40,700 bases of DNA from an uncultured Acidimicrobiales bacterium (GCA_938038785.1 CALHTB010000095.1:1-40700); one strand, 5' to 3'. Shown: positions 8,911 to 16,942, counted from the first letter of the stretch. The notes: generated by a model not told the origin, from the sequence alone. A program made the numbers and translations.

Positions 8911-9629
8911 CCAGGCTGTGCGCCACTACACATCTCGCCGATGGTGCGAACCAGCTCTTCGACGACTGGCTGAAGGCTCTTAGCGCTGCAGGCATCGAGC
9001 TCACCGGTTCGGTTGGCGATGACGAGACCTTCGACGCAGCTCTGGTGTTCGCCTGTGGGCTGTTGACCGCCAAGTGCATTGCCGAGGGCGCGGCGCGCGA
9101 GATCGTCGCCCGACCGATATTTGCCGGTGAAACCTCTGGTACCTATCGCTCAGTAATTATCGTCCGGGCCGATGCGGGCCTCGACTCGCTCGTTGGGACC
9201 AGCGGACTGCGGCTTGCGGTGAACGAGTATGGCTCGTGGTCGGGGTGGCACGGCCTGAAGCGCCATCTGCGCCAGCGCGAGGTTGCCGCCGACCTCTTTG
9301 GCGAGCACGTGATGTCTGGTGGACACATGGCCTCGATCGACGCAGTCCTCGACGGTCGAGCTGATATCGCAGGCATCGACCATTCGGTTTGGGCCTACCG
9401 CGTGGAGGCCGACCCTCGGTGCGCCGAGCTCGTCGTCATCGAAGTGACCGACGACTGGCCAGCACCTCCCATCTCGCTCAGCCTCGACCTTCCCCAAGCG
9501 ACGAGAGACGAACTTGCCCTGGCCGTCCTGTCGCTCGACGGTGTCGAGCCGGCGAGCATCGAGGACTATGCCGAGATGGTTGCCGAAGTCTCCGAGTTCC
9601 CAACGGAACCCTTGCCGAGGGCGAACTAG
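8907..9629 (+). CDS. PhnD/SBP-like substrate-binding protein lacking a signal peptide
   Basis: A 240-residue protein with the type II periplasmic-binding fold of the PhnD family. It shows the order typical of that group: a ligand-side ALVFACGLL segment, SVIIVRADAGLDSLVGTSG, then a GGHMASIDAVLDGRADIAGIDHSVW block. There is no hydrophobic leader or lipobox at the N terminus (MTRLCATTHLADGANQ), so it should stay in the cytoplasm, and no ABC permease or ATPase is nearby. ATGA overlap with the upstream gene. A second protein of the same fold lies at 12186-12953. It may act as a sensor or enzyme rather than a transporter part. Confidence 0.75.
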   Translation: MTRLCATTHLADGANQLFDDWLKALSAAGIELTGSVGDDETFDAALVFACGLLTAKCIAEGAAREIVARPIFAGETSGTYRSVIIVRADAGLDSLVGTSGLRLAVNEYGSWSGWHGLKRHLRQREVAADLFGEHVMSGGHMASIDAVLDGRADIAGIDHSVWAYRVEADPRCAELVVIEVTDDWPAPPISLSLDLPQATRDELALAVLSLDGVEPASIEDYAEMVAEVSEFPTEPLPRAN

Positions 9630-9652
9630 TTCGGGGGTGTCACGGAGGGGGT

Positions 9653-10369
9653 TTGCTCGCACGCGTAACCTCGGACTTCGTGACCTCCATCGATTCGACC
9701 GAAGCTGAGCCACACATCGGCACGCTCAACGAAGGCTCACTTCATGCAGCGCTGAAACAGCTGTACTCCGAACCCGGCGACGAGTTTGAAGTCCCTCTCG
9801 ATCGGTTCGTGATCGACATTCGCCGCCCCGACCTGCTGATCGAAATCCAGACCGGGTCCTTTGGGTCGATGGGTAAGAAGCTCGACCATCTACTCGAGCA
9901 GCACAAGATCCTGCTGGTGTATCCGATTGCCGTGGAGTCCTACCTCAATCGTGAGAACGCCAAGGCTCGCAAGTCACCAAAACGTGGTTCGATCTACAGC
10001 CTGTTTGGAGAGCTCGTCAGTATCCCGACGTTGCTCGACCATCCGAACCTGACCCTCGACGTTGTGCTGGTGTCGGTCGACAAGATGCAGAAGCACGACC
10101 CCAAGGCTCGCCGCGGACGCGGCGGCTGGCGCACAACCGACCGGGTGCTCCGGGAGATTCTCGAGCGGCATCGGTTCCAGACAGCTACGGAGCTGCTGAG
10201 CTTGTTGCCAAAGAACTTGCCTCCCGTATTTACGACCGCGGACATGGCCGAAGCCGGGACCTTCGACCGAGACACCGCACGTCAGATCGCCTACTGCTTT
10301 CGAGCGCTTGGATTCTTCGATGAAGTCGGACGCACGAAAGCCGGCTACAACTACTGCCTCGCTATCTGA
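9653..10369 (+). CDS. PD-(D/E)XK-like nuclease-fold protein with C-terminal winged helix
   Basis: A 238-residue protein from TTG 9653. The pattern Glu27 (LNEGSLHAALK), then DRFVIDIRRPDLLIEIQTG with Asp60, Glu64 and Gln66, then a helix with KKLDHLL, matches the core of the PD-(D/E)XK nuclease superfamily in its E-x-Q variant. The last 60 residues (TELLSLLPKN to the end) look like a winged helix. The start is uncertain: GGAGG at 9644-9648 is only 4 nt from TTG 9653, and GTG 9680 is an alternative. The open frame extends further upstream but there overlaps the PhnD-like gene. No methylase or other partner is adjacent. Function unknown. Confidence 0.7.
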   Translation: MLARVTSDFVTSIDSTEAEPHIGTLNEGSLHAALKQLYSEPGDEFEVPLDRFVIDIRRPDLLIEIQTGSFGSMGKKLDHLLEQHKILLVYPIAVESYLNRENAKARKSPKRGSIYSLFGELVSIPTLLDHPNLTLDVVLVSVDKMQKHDPKARRGRGGWRTTDRVLREILERHRFQTATELLSLLPKNLPPVFTTADMAEAGTFDRDTARQIAYCFRALGFFDEVGRTKAGYNYCLAI

Positions 10370-10387
10370 ACAGATTCGCCATCTGAG

Positions 10388-12121
10388 CTAGCGAACCGAC
10401 GAACCAGAGAGCAAAGGCGTGATGTCGTGGGCATCGCGTGGCTGACCCAGGTGGTACCCCTGAACGAGGTTCCATCCACGACTACGTAGCCACTCGAGCT
10501 GCTCTTCGCTTTCGATGCCTTGGGCGACCGGTGTAATGCCATGGGCGTCGAAGACGGTGGCAAAGGCCTCGAGGATTGGTTCAGGTGTTCCCGGAACGAT
10601 TCGCGACGTTAAACGACGGTCAACCTTGGCGATGTCAATTGGCAGCGAAGCCAAGCTTGCGATGGACGAGTGGCTCGCACCGAAGTCATCGATGGCGATC
10701 TTCACGCCAGCCTCCCGCAGGGTATGAAGGTCGCGGAGCAACTCATCGGATGGATGTGCAATGGCAGATTCGACAACCTCGATCGTCAACTGATTTGGTG
10801 CAACGCCGTTCTCTTCGAGCGTGCTGATGACGTCACTGGCGAGAACGCCGCTCATGAACTGCCGGGCTGAAACGTTGATATGGACCGGAATTGGCGTCTT
10901 GATCGACGGGTGTTCACGCCAAGCAACATGTTGACGACATGCCTCGGCGATAACGAACTTGCCGAGTTGCACGATAAGCCCCGAACGTTCGAGGAATGGG
11001 AAGAACTCGGCCGCAGGCAGAATTTGAGACCCACCAGCTGGCCGCCAACGAAGCAAACCTTCAAAGGCGAACATCTGGCCGGTGTTCCCGTTGACGATTG
11101 GCTGCCAATGCAAATTGAACTCTTTGTCTGACACGGCGCGCCGAACGAGCATCTGCTGCGCGAACTCGTCGTCAGCTGCACGGCGATGTTCAGGCGAATA
11201 AATCACCATTCGGCTGCCGCCGTGTTTGGCGGCGTCGCTGACGGCGAGAGCACCGTCTTGGAGCACAAGAGTTGAACGAGCGCGCCCTGTTAGGGCTGCA
11301 ACACCGATGCTGACGCTTCCATATATTTGGTTGCCGTCGATAACGAATGGCTGACGCCACTTGGTCAGCATTGCCTCGCCGATCTCCCGCAGGTGGCCGT
11401 GATCGACGCTCGGAAGAACAACAGCGAACTCGTCGTTGCGGTTACGAAAGAGGTGCGGGCCGAACGCAGTGGTCAAACGACGTGCCGCAGCGCGGAGCAG
11501 CATGTCGCCGAACTCATGGCCGAGCGAATCACTGACGATTTCGTAGTCGTCCAGACGAATGATCATCAAGGAGCCCGGTTGATCCGAGTCAATGAGCTTG
11601 CCAATTCGATCATGGAGTGCCTGTTGAACTCCTACTCCCGTTATCGGGTCGATATGAACCGCGTCAGATTGGTCGATGGTGTCGGCGATTACAGACGTTG
11701 ATGAGCTGAAGCCCACGATGCCGATCACCTCAAGGTTCTCGTTTCGCAGTGGGAGGCGTGTGACGTGTTGCGTCTCGGGCTGACCATCTCGCTCGATCGT
11801 GTCTACCGCGATAAGAGGCCGGCCTTCATCGAACATCTCCCAATCTCGCCGGATATGGGTCGCTGCCCGAACTGGTTCGAAAAGGTCGTAGTCGTTCTTG
11901 CCCACGACCTCGGAGACATTGACGAAACGCTCGTCGTCGAGCCATTGCTGGTTCGCTCCGACGTAGCGACCTTTAACGTCTTTGGCCCAGAGTGCGAACG
12001 GCAGCTGGTCGAGCAACATAGACATGCTCTTCTGCTCAAAGAATGCTGCATGGACTAGCGTGATTTCTTCTTCGTTTAACCGGGGTTGATCCTCCGGCGG
12101 TTGTTTTTGCAAACCCGACAC
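10388..12121 (-). CDS. PAS-GGDEF-EAL protein with degenerate catalytic motifs
   Basis: A 577-residue cytoplasmic signalling protein of the cyclic-di-GMP group. A PAS domain spans about residues 30-135 (LPFALWAKDVKGRYVGANQQ), a GGDEF domain about 165-310 and an EAL domain about 325-570. The GGDEF signature reads RNDEF (Arg228-Asn229 replace both glycines), so cyclase activity is unlikely. In the EAL domain the E-x-L-x-R, N, DDFG and K residues are kept, but the AEGVE element reads AQGIE with Gln534 in place of an essential glutamate. It may therefore bind c-di-GMP without turning it over. GTG start, no membrane segment. Convergent with the nuclease-like gene, 18 bp apart. Confidence 0.9.
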   Translation of the reverse strand: MSGLQKQPPEDQPRLNEEEITLVHAAFFEQKSMSMLLDQLPFALWAKDVKGRYVGANQQWLDDERFVNVSEVVGKNDYDLFEPVRAATHIRRDWEMFDEGRPLIAVDTIERDGQPETQHVTRLPLRNENLEVIGIVGFSSSTSVIADTIDQSDAVHIDPITGVGVQQALHDRIGKLIDSDQPGSLMIIRLDDYEIVSDSLGHEFGDMLLRAAARRLTTAFGPHLFRNRNDEFAVVLPSVDHGHLREIGEAMLTKWRQPFVIDGNQIYGSVSIGVAALTGRARSTLVLQDGALAVSDAAKHGGSRMVIYSPEHRRAADDEFAQQMLVRRAVSDKEFNLHWQPIVNGNTGQMFAFEGLLRWRPAGGSQILPAAEFFPFLERSGLIVQLGKFVIAEACRQHVAWREHPSIKTPIPVHINVSARQFMSGVLASDVISTLEENGVAPNQLTIEVVESAIAHPSDELLRDLHTLREAGVKIAIDDFGASHSSIASLASLPIDIAKVDRRLTSRIVPGTPEPILEAFATVFDAHGITPVAQGIESEEQLEWLRSRGWNLVQGYHLGQPRDAHDITPLLSGSSVR

Positions 12122-12185
12122 AGTCCGTAAATCGGCAGGCTCTTAGGAAAACGAAGTCGGCCTATCAATAGGGGTACCGGGCGGG

Positions 12186-12953
12186 CTATTTGCGGTCCAT
12201 TGCTTGACGGACCCCGGCGTAGTGGTCTGGTCCGACCTCGACGAGGTGGGAGAGGGCTGCAGCTGTTAGTTCCTGCTGCACTGCTGGGGAAGTCGAGGCC
12301 TCGAGCAATTGACGTCGCACGGCATCGACCGTCTCGGTGTCGAGCGTTGACCGGGCCACCAGTGGTTGCACCGGCCATGGACCAAGTCGCTCAATGACCC
12401 TCAGGTCGGCCACTGCACGGTCGGAACGTGCCCGCCCGGTTCGCACCACCGAGTCGACAACTGCAGCGTCTATCTCGCCGGCGAGCACTTGGTCGAGCGA
12501 GTTGTGGTGGCCTCCGGTGAACGTGAGCTGGGCGAAGTCCTCTGGAAGATCTCGATCTTGGAGTGCGAAGCGCATGGAGTGGTAGCCGCTCAGGCTGACC
12601 GGGTCGTTGCATCCAACCCGTTTGCCTGCCAAGTCGTCGAACGAGGTGATGTTCGAGTCGGCCCGGGTCACGATGTCGCCGAAGTACACCGGGCGGCCGT
12701 TTGCGTCGGGGTCGTCGGGCACCCATGCCACGCCCGCAAGGGTGATGCTCGGGTCGTCGGCGCGGGTGGCGAGGTCGACGAACGAGGTGGAGCAGATCCA
12801 GCCGAAGTCGGTCGACTGGTCGGCGAACGGGTCTTCGCCAGGAGCCGGGCCTGACATGGTCTCGTCGAAGGAAACCTCGGCACCCATAACTTCGCCCAAC
12901 CGCTCGAAGAGAGAGTGGGGAAAGCCAGGCGACATATAGCTAATCAGACGCAC
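12186..12953 (-). CDS. Second PhnD-like substrate-binding-fold protein lacking a signal peptide
   Basis: A 255-residue protein of the phosphonate/thiamine-pyrimidine type binding-protein fold (PhnD-like). Family features seen are DFGWICSTSFVDL, DIVTRADSNITSFDDLAGKRVGCNDPVSLSGYHSMRF and GGHHNSLDQVLAGEIDAAVVDSVV. The protein begins directly with the first beta strand (MRLISYMSP) and has no export signal, as for the 8907-9629 protein. No transporter genes flank it. It lies 64 bp upstream of the PAS-GGDEF-EAL gene on the same strand, so it could supply a ligand signal to that protein or act as an enzyme. This is inference. Confidence 0.8.
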   Translation of the reverse strand: MRLISYMSPGFPHSLFERLGEVMGAEVSFDETMSGPAPGEDPFADQSTDFGWICSTSFVDLATRADDPSITLAGVAWVPDDPDANGRPVYFGDIVTRADSNITSFDDLAGKRVGCNDPVSLSGYHSMRFALQDRDLPEDFAQLTFTGGHHNSLDQVLAGEIDAAVVDSVVRTGRARSDRAVADLRVIERLGPWPVQPLVARSTLDTETVDAVRRQLLEASTSPAVQQELTAAALSHLVEVGPDHYAGVRQAMDRK

Positions 12954-13041
12954 CCGGCCAGGCTAGCTACCGAGCCAAACACTGCGACTACCCGGTGAGA
13001 AGGCTTACCAGCTCGTTAAGAAGCTGGAGTTTGTTCGACGT
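12954..13041. other. Intergenic spacer with a weak hairpin
   Basis: The 88-bp spacer after the racemase-like gene contains CCAGCT at 13008-13013 and AGCTGG at 13022-13027, a 6-bp stem with an 8-nt loop. No T-run follows on either strand, so a terminator call is weak. It lies between two genes read on the minus strand. Confidence 0.3.
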
Positions 13042-13917
13042 CTAGATATCGGCCGGAACGAGACGACCGAGCAGTTCTCCAGGTGCAGAGGTTGGGGCGA
13101 CGCCAAGGTCTTTGAACAGCGCCCAATACAGCGTGGTGTCTGATGCGATGACCGGTTTGCCGACGGCAGCTTCCATGGCATCGATGTGATGCAACGCTCG
13201 CTCGGCCATGCCTGCCGCGGCGCTTCCGTCGTCGCCCCGGCGGAAGTTCGGCATGCCGTTGATGACGATGATGTCAGCGTCGGGCGCCCGCTCAGCGGTG
13301 CGCACTACCGACTCGACGGCGAAGCTCTCGGGAAAGCACCAGTGCATGTCGTTACAGATTTGTTGGTCGGGCAACATGCCCAGATCAACGAAGTTGCCCG
13401 AGTACTGCACATCGAGGTCGGCACTGCGAAGGAACCTTGTCAGGCCATCACGCCAGTCGGGCCAGTAGTACACCGAGTTCAGCGCAATCTTCTCGGCACC
13501 TAGCTCTTGGGCTGCGTCGACCAGTGTCATACCGGCCATGTGGAATGGCGTCTCGTATTTCTCACTGACTTTCGCGGTGAAGTCCCGAATGTCGTTCGCA
13601 TCGGTGCCGCTGGCATGGACCCAGTTCGACCCAACCTGGCCCACTGCGTCGCACCCATTGTTGGCCATGCAATGCACAAACTCCTCGATAAGGGTGAAGT
13701 TATCCACCCGCTGCGTCAGCTCGTGGGCGTAGACAGGTGCGTGCATCATTCGGCCATGCACGCCAACGCTGCGCGGTGCAATACGGAGGAAGTCCGATGG
13801 TGCCGCGTCGAAATCGTGCGGTGGTCCGGTGAAGCCAACTTGGTACGGGAACAGCTTGTGGTCCTGGTTCTTCCAGTGCGCCGACTTCTCGTACGGCTCT
13901 TGGTTGTTTAGTTCCAT
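13042..13917 (-). CDS. Asp/Glu racemase-fold (maleate isomerase/AMDase-like) protein
   Basis: A 291-residue protein resembling the arylmalonate decarboxylase/maleate isomerase group of the aspartate/glutamate racemase superfamily. Features are IAPRSVGVHGRMMHAP, a central GCDAVGQVGSNWVHASG segment, AAQELGAEKIALNSVYYWPDW and the late IIVINGMPNFR segment. In active relatives the last two active-site loops each carry a Cys (GCTS-like and SCTxLR-like). Here they read GSNW and NGMPNFR, without Cys. It may therefore use different chemistry or have lost racemase/isomerase activity. ATG start at 13917. It is 10 bp downstream of the sulfotransferase gene, so the two are co-transcribed. Confidence 0.7.
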   Translation of the reverse strand: MELNNQEPYEKSAHWKNQDHKLFPYQVGFTGPPHDFDAAPSDFLRIAPRSVGVHGRMMHAPVYAHELTQRVDNFTLIEEFVHCMANNGCDAVGQVGSNWVHASGTDANDIRDFTAKVSEKYETPFHMAGMTLVDAAQELGAEKIALNSVYYWPDWRDGLTRFLRSADLDVQYSGNFVDLGMLPDQQICNDMHWCFPESFAVESVVRTAERAPDADIIVINGMPNFRRGDDGSAAAGMAERALHHIDAMEAAVGKPVIASDTTLYWALFKDLGVAPTSAPGELLGRLVPADI

Positions 13918-13927
13918 GCCTGGTCCT

Positions 13928-14689
13928 TCACGGTTGGATGCGATGGGCGTACAGGTGCTCGTAGTGCGCCATGAGCTCGTCGACCACAGCCTTCACACGG
14001 TCGGGGGCGTCGGCGATGTCGATCGACGTCTTGGGCTGCGGCTTGAGGCCGTCGGAGCCCCGTAGGTTCTCGTGGAAGGAACCGCCATCCCACCAGCTGA
14101 CCTCGTCACGCGCTCCTGGCTCCCAGCTAAGAGCCTCGGCGATGAACGGAATCCCAACGGCGTGGCACCACTTCTCGACCATCGTGTGAGGGTCGGACAA
14201 CATATCGTCGCTGTCGATGACCGGCGGGGGAGTGCCCTGAAGGTCGGTCAGCTTGTCGAAGAGCTGGCGTTGTTCAGCGAACGCGGTTTCACGGATGTCG
14301 AAGTCGGGCCAATGCTTGAACATCGACGTCACGGTCTTTGCGGGATGGCGAATGAGGAACGAGTGGGTGAAGTTAGCCAGCCACTCGGGTGTCCAGAGTC
14401 GGGTGATGTAGTGCGGGAAGTCCTTGATAAACACTGGCCCGGCATCGGCCATCGATCGAAGATCGTTCCACGCCGACTCGTAGGTGAGCCCCGGCGTGCG
14501 AAGGCTGTCATCTTGCAAGCGGGGCCAGTCTGGCTCTTCGCCCTGATACCAAACCTCGCCGAACGGCTCGTGCACACACTCGAAGTCGCCACGTTGGCGC
14601 ATCATCCACTCGAAGGCAGTTGATGTCGAGCGCGGAACGCCCCACACCGCAAGAATCTTGTTGGCGACGACCGGTGCAGCCTCTGACAT
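13928..14689 (-). CDS. Sulfotransferase-family protein
   Basis: A 253-residue cytoplasmic sulfotransferase. The N-terminal PAPS 5'-phosphosulfate loop appears as GVPRSTSTAFEWMM (about residues 17-30). The 3'-phosphate-binding segment appears as FLIRHPAKTVTSMFKHW (about 130-146), and a conserved late region reads EALSWEPG. This small group is often annotated only as sulfotransferase family, with unknown acceptors. It lies 10 bp upstream of the racemase-fold gene and 42 bp downstream of the CAP-domain gene, all on the minus strand. The substrate is unknown. Confidence 0.85.
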   Translation of the reverse strand: MSEAAPVVANKILAVWGVPRSTSTAFEWMMRQRGDFECVHEPFGEVWYQGEEPDWPRLQDDSLRTPGLTYESAWNDLRSMADAGPVFIKDFPHYITRLWTPEWLANFTHSFLIRHPAKTVTSMFKHWPDFDIRETAFAEQRQLFDKLTDLQGTPPPVIDSDDMLSDPHTMVEKWCHAVGIPFIAEALSWEPGARDEVSWWDGGSFHENLRGSDGLKPQPKTSIDIADAPDRVKAVVDELMAHYEHLYAHRIQP

Positions 14690-14731
14690 GGTTGCGACAG
14701 TACTGGACGATCGTTCAGTCTGTCGACGGTG

Positions 14732-15670
14732 TCATCGAAAGACGTGGGTGGCCCACCAACCGCTCTCGTGCGGAACAAGCCCGATGCCGACGTGGGTATA
14801 GCGGTCGTTGGTCATGTTCGCGTAGTGGCCTGGGCTGTCAACCCACGCTTGATTGAAGTGCTGCGCCGCCTGTTGCGGAGTCATGTTGCCGTTGCTGTGC
14901 CATGCAATGTTCTCGCCGTAAGGGCCGGTGCTATGGCGGAAGCCCGACGAGATCATCTCGTTCGACCAGTTTGTGGCGAAGGTCGACATGGCTGGGTCGA
15001 GCGTGAGAGGTGCCAGACCAGCCGCGGCACGAGTGGCATTGAGCTGGTTGAGCGAAACGGCGGCAGCTTGTTGCTGCGCGTTCGTCGGTGGGGGAGTCGC
15101 CGTCGTGGTGTTGGGTGCCGCAGTTGTGGTGGTGGTAGTGGTCGGGGGCCGGGTGGTTGTCGGTGCCGCAGTGGTGGTTGGTGCGCGGGTGGTTGTGGTC
15201 GGTGGCCGAGTTGTTGTGGTGGTCGTTGGGGGTCTAGTCGTCGTGGTCGTGGGTGCTGCAGTCGTCGTGGTTGGCGGACGGGATGTGGTCGTGGGCGCCA
15301 CAGTTGTTGCCGTCGTGGTGGGTGCGGTTGTCGAGGCAACGGTTGTTGAGCTCGGCGAAGTGGTCGCTGGGCTCGTGGGTGGTCGAGCAGCGGTCTGGCC
15401 GGTGTCGGGAATCGTCGAGTCGACGGTTGGCTCGGAAGCCTCGGTCGCCGCCTCGGTTGACGTCGTTGTAGAGCTGAGGCTGGCGTCATCGAACGCGAGG
15501 GCTTCGACCGGATCATCGTCGGTCCTCGTGGTGGTGGTCGTTTCTGGGGTCGCTTCTGCGCTGATGGCGTCGGTTGATGGCTCGTCGATGGCGACGTAGG
15601 CAACCACCGCAACCGGGCACAGGACTGCGGCTGCGATGAGGGCGTTGCGAACAATTTCAAACTGGACCAT
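14732..15670 (-). CDS. Exported CAP/SCP-domain protein with Thr/Pro-rich linker
   Basis: A 312-residue protein when started at ATG 15670, which is preceded by AAGGAG at good spacing; an ORF start at 15748 would add 26 unlikely residues. An N-terminal hydrophobic segment (about residues 7-24, VRNALIAAAVLCPVAVVAY) is a signal or anchor. A long PTTTT/APTTT/RPPTTT-type linker follows. The last 115 residues form a CAP domain: LNATRAAAGLAPL, SGFRHSTGPYGENIAW with the His and Glu of the CAP cavity, and YTHVGIGLV with the second His. CAP domains occur on secreted bacterial proteins of mostly unknown activity. Divergent from the next gene. Confidence 0.88.
   Translation of the reverse strand: MVQFEIVRNALIAAAVLCPVAVVAYVAIDEPSTDAISAEATPETTTTTRTDDDPVEALAFDDASLSSTTTSTEAATEASEPTVDSTIPDTGQTAARPPTSPATTSPSSTTVASTTAPTTTATTVAPTTTSRPPTTTTAAPTTTTTRPPTTTTTTRPPTTTTRAPTTTAAPTTTRPPTTTTTTTAAPNTTTATPPPTNAQQQAAAVSLNQLNATRAAAGLAPLTLDPAMSTFATNWSNEMISSGFRHSTGPYGENIAWHSNGNMTPQQAAQHFNQAWVDSPGHYANMTNDRYTHVGIGLVPHESGWWATHVFR
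15090..15330. repeat. Low-complexity Thr/Pro-coding tract within the CAP-domain gene
   Basis: GTNGT-type simple repeats on the plus strand encode runs of Thr with Pro, Ala and Arg on the minus strand (PTTTT, RPPTTTT, APTTT units). This is a flexible wall-spanning linker, probably variable in copy number between strains. Confidence 0.8.
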
Positions 15671-15762
15671 ATGGTCGAACTCCTTCGGAGACGACCGCCC
15701 CACAGCTGGTTCGGTGGGTTGTGCGAGAATCTTGAGACTTGTTGTCAACCATCGGAGACCTC

Positions 15763-16845
15763 ATGTCACCAACAACCGGTCTTGCGACCATTGCCGTGCT
15801 GGGTCTCGGAAAGGTTGGGGACCTCGTTGCGACCCTCCTCGTCGAGGGGGGTTTCGAGGTGCGTGGCGTCGACGTTGGCGTGTCCCGCGAAATTGCGGGC
15901 GTCCAAACGGTCGTCGCCGATCTCACCGACTCGACTGCAATTGCCAAAGCCGTCGATGGATGTGACGCCGTGGTGTCGTGCCTGCCGTACAACCTGAACA
16001 TCGCGATTGCTGACGTTGCCGCGCAAAACGGACAGCACTATTTCGACCTCACTGAAGACGTGCCCACCACCGACCACATTCGTCACTTGGCCGAAACCGC
16101 CAGTGGCCTAATGGCTCCGCAATGCGGCCTCGCACCTGGCTTCATTGGCATCGTTGGGGCGTCGTTAGCAGCCGAGCTCGATACCTGCCGTTCGCTAAAG
16201 ATGCGGGTCGGTGCGCTGCCGCAGCATCCGACCGGACTGCTTGGGTATGCCTTCAACTGGTCGGCCGAAGGTGTGGTCAACGAGTACCTCAACGACTGTG
16301 AGGTCATCGAGGAAGGCGTTCGCAAGTTTGTCTCACCGATGGAATGGCACGAGACCATTTACCTCAACGGCACCGAGCTCGAGGCGTTCACGACGTCGGG
16401 CGGATTGGGCACGATGTGCGAGACAATGCTGGGCACGGTTGAGAACCTCGACTACAAGTCGCTGCGATATCCCGGTCACATGACGCAGATGAACTTCTTC
16501 TTTCACGAACTGCTCATGCGTGAGGATCGAGCCAAGGCCACCGAGATTCTGACCACAGCCAAGCCCCCCGTTGATGCAGACGTTGTGCACGTGCACGTGG
16601 CCGCCGAGGGCACCGTCGACGGGCGCCTGATCCGTAAGGAGTTCGTCCGCTCGTACATGCCGATGGAGATCGCCGGAGAATCGCGCACCGCCATTGCGTG
16701 GACAACGGCCGCGTCGCTTGTCGGAGTTATCGAGATGGTCGCGTCGGGCAACCTGCCAAGCAACGGTTTCCTCCACCAAGAACACATCCCGTTCGACGCC
16801 TTCCTCGCCTCGCGCACCGGCAGCCACTACGCCGCCAACCACTAA
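15763..16845 (+). CDS. Saccharopine dehydrogenase-like oxidoreductase
   Basis: A 360-residue NAD(P)-dependent oxidoreductase. The Rossmann motif is GLGKVGDLVATLL near the N terminus. DAVVSCLPYNLNIAIADVAAQNGQHYFDLTED is the characteristic strand-helix region of saccharopine reductases/dehydrogenases, and GLAPGF follows. ATG 15763 is chosen because CGGAGA lies 5-10 nt upstream; TTG 15739 would add 8 residues. It diverges from the CAP gene with a 92-bp spacer and ends at the palindrome at 16844-16878. Substrates in the family are imino/opine-type amino acid conjugates. Its placement before the hyuAB-oxidase operon suggests amino-acid catabolism, which is inference. Confidence 0.85.
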   Translation: MSPTTGLATIAVLGLGKVGDLVATLLVEGGFEVRGVDVGVSREIAGVQTVVADLTDSTAIAKAVDGCDAVVSCLPYNLNIAIADVAAQNGQHYFDLTEDVPTTDHIRHLAETASGLMAPQCGLAPGFIGIVGASLAAELDTCRSLKMRVGALPQHPTGLLGYAFNWSAEGVVNEYLNDCEVIEEGVRKFVSPMEWHETIYLNGTELEAFTTSGGLGTMCETMLGTVENLDYKSLRYPGHMTQMNFFFHELLMREDRAKATEILTTAKPPVDADVVHVHVAAEGTVDGRLIRKEFVRSYMPMEIAGESRTAIAWTTAASLVGVIEMVASGNLPSNGFLHQEHIPFDAFLASRTGSHYAANH

Positions 16846-16878
16846 GGGGTCTGACCCCTTTTTCGAAAAATGGGTCAG
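16844..16878. terminator. Overlapping palindromes after the saccharopine dehydrogenase-like gene
   Basis: AAGGGG-TCTGA-CCCCTT followed by TTT (16844-16863) forms a compact terminator-like hairpin directly after the stop codon. Overlapping it, 16851-16878 is a 28-bp inverted repeat (CTGACCC ... TTTTTCGAAAAA ... GGGTCAG) with one mismatched pair. The two structures share CTGACCCCTT and cannot form together. It could be a terminator or a dispersed repeat. Confidence 0.65.
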
Positions 16879-16913
16879 GGTACATATGTTGCTATTTGTA
16901 TGATCGAGCGGGC

Positions 16914-16942
16914 TTGACGTCAGCTGTATAGCAGGTTAGTTA
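16914..16942 (+). promoter_or_regulatory. Candidate promoter of the arsR-SDR-hyuAB operon
   Basis: TTGACG at 16914-16919 and TAGTTA at 16937-16942 are separated by 17 bp. The expected start point falls on or beside the ATG at 16950, consistent with a leaderless transcript. The -10 match is imperfect. Confidence 0.35.

Noticed and set aside
14928..15599. Val-rich 223-residue open frame opposite the CAP-domain gene
   Set aside because: It is the complement of the Thr/Pro repeat tract.
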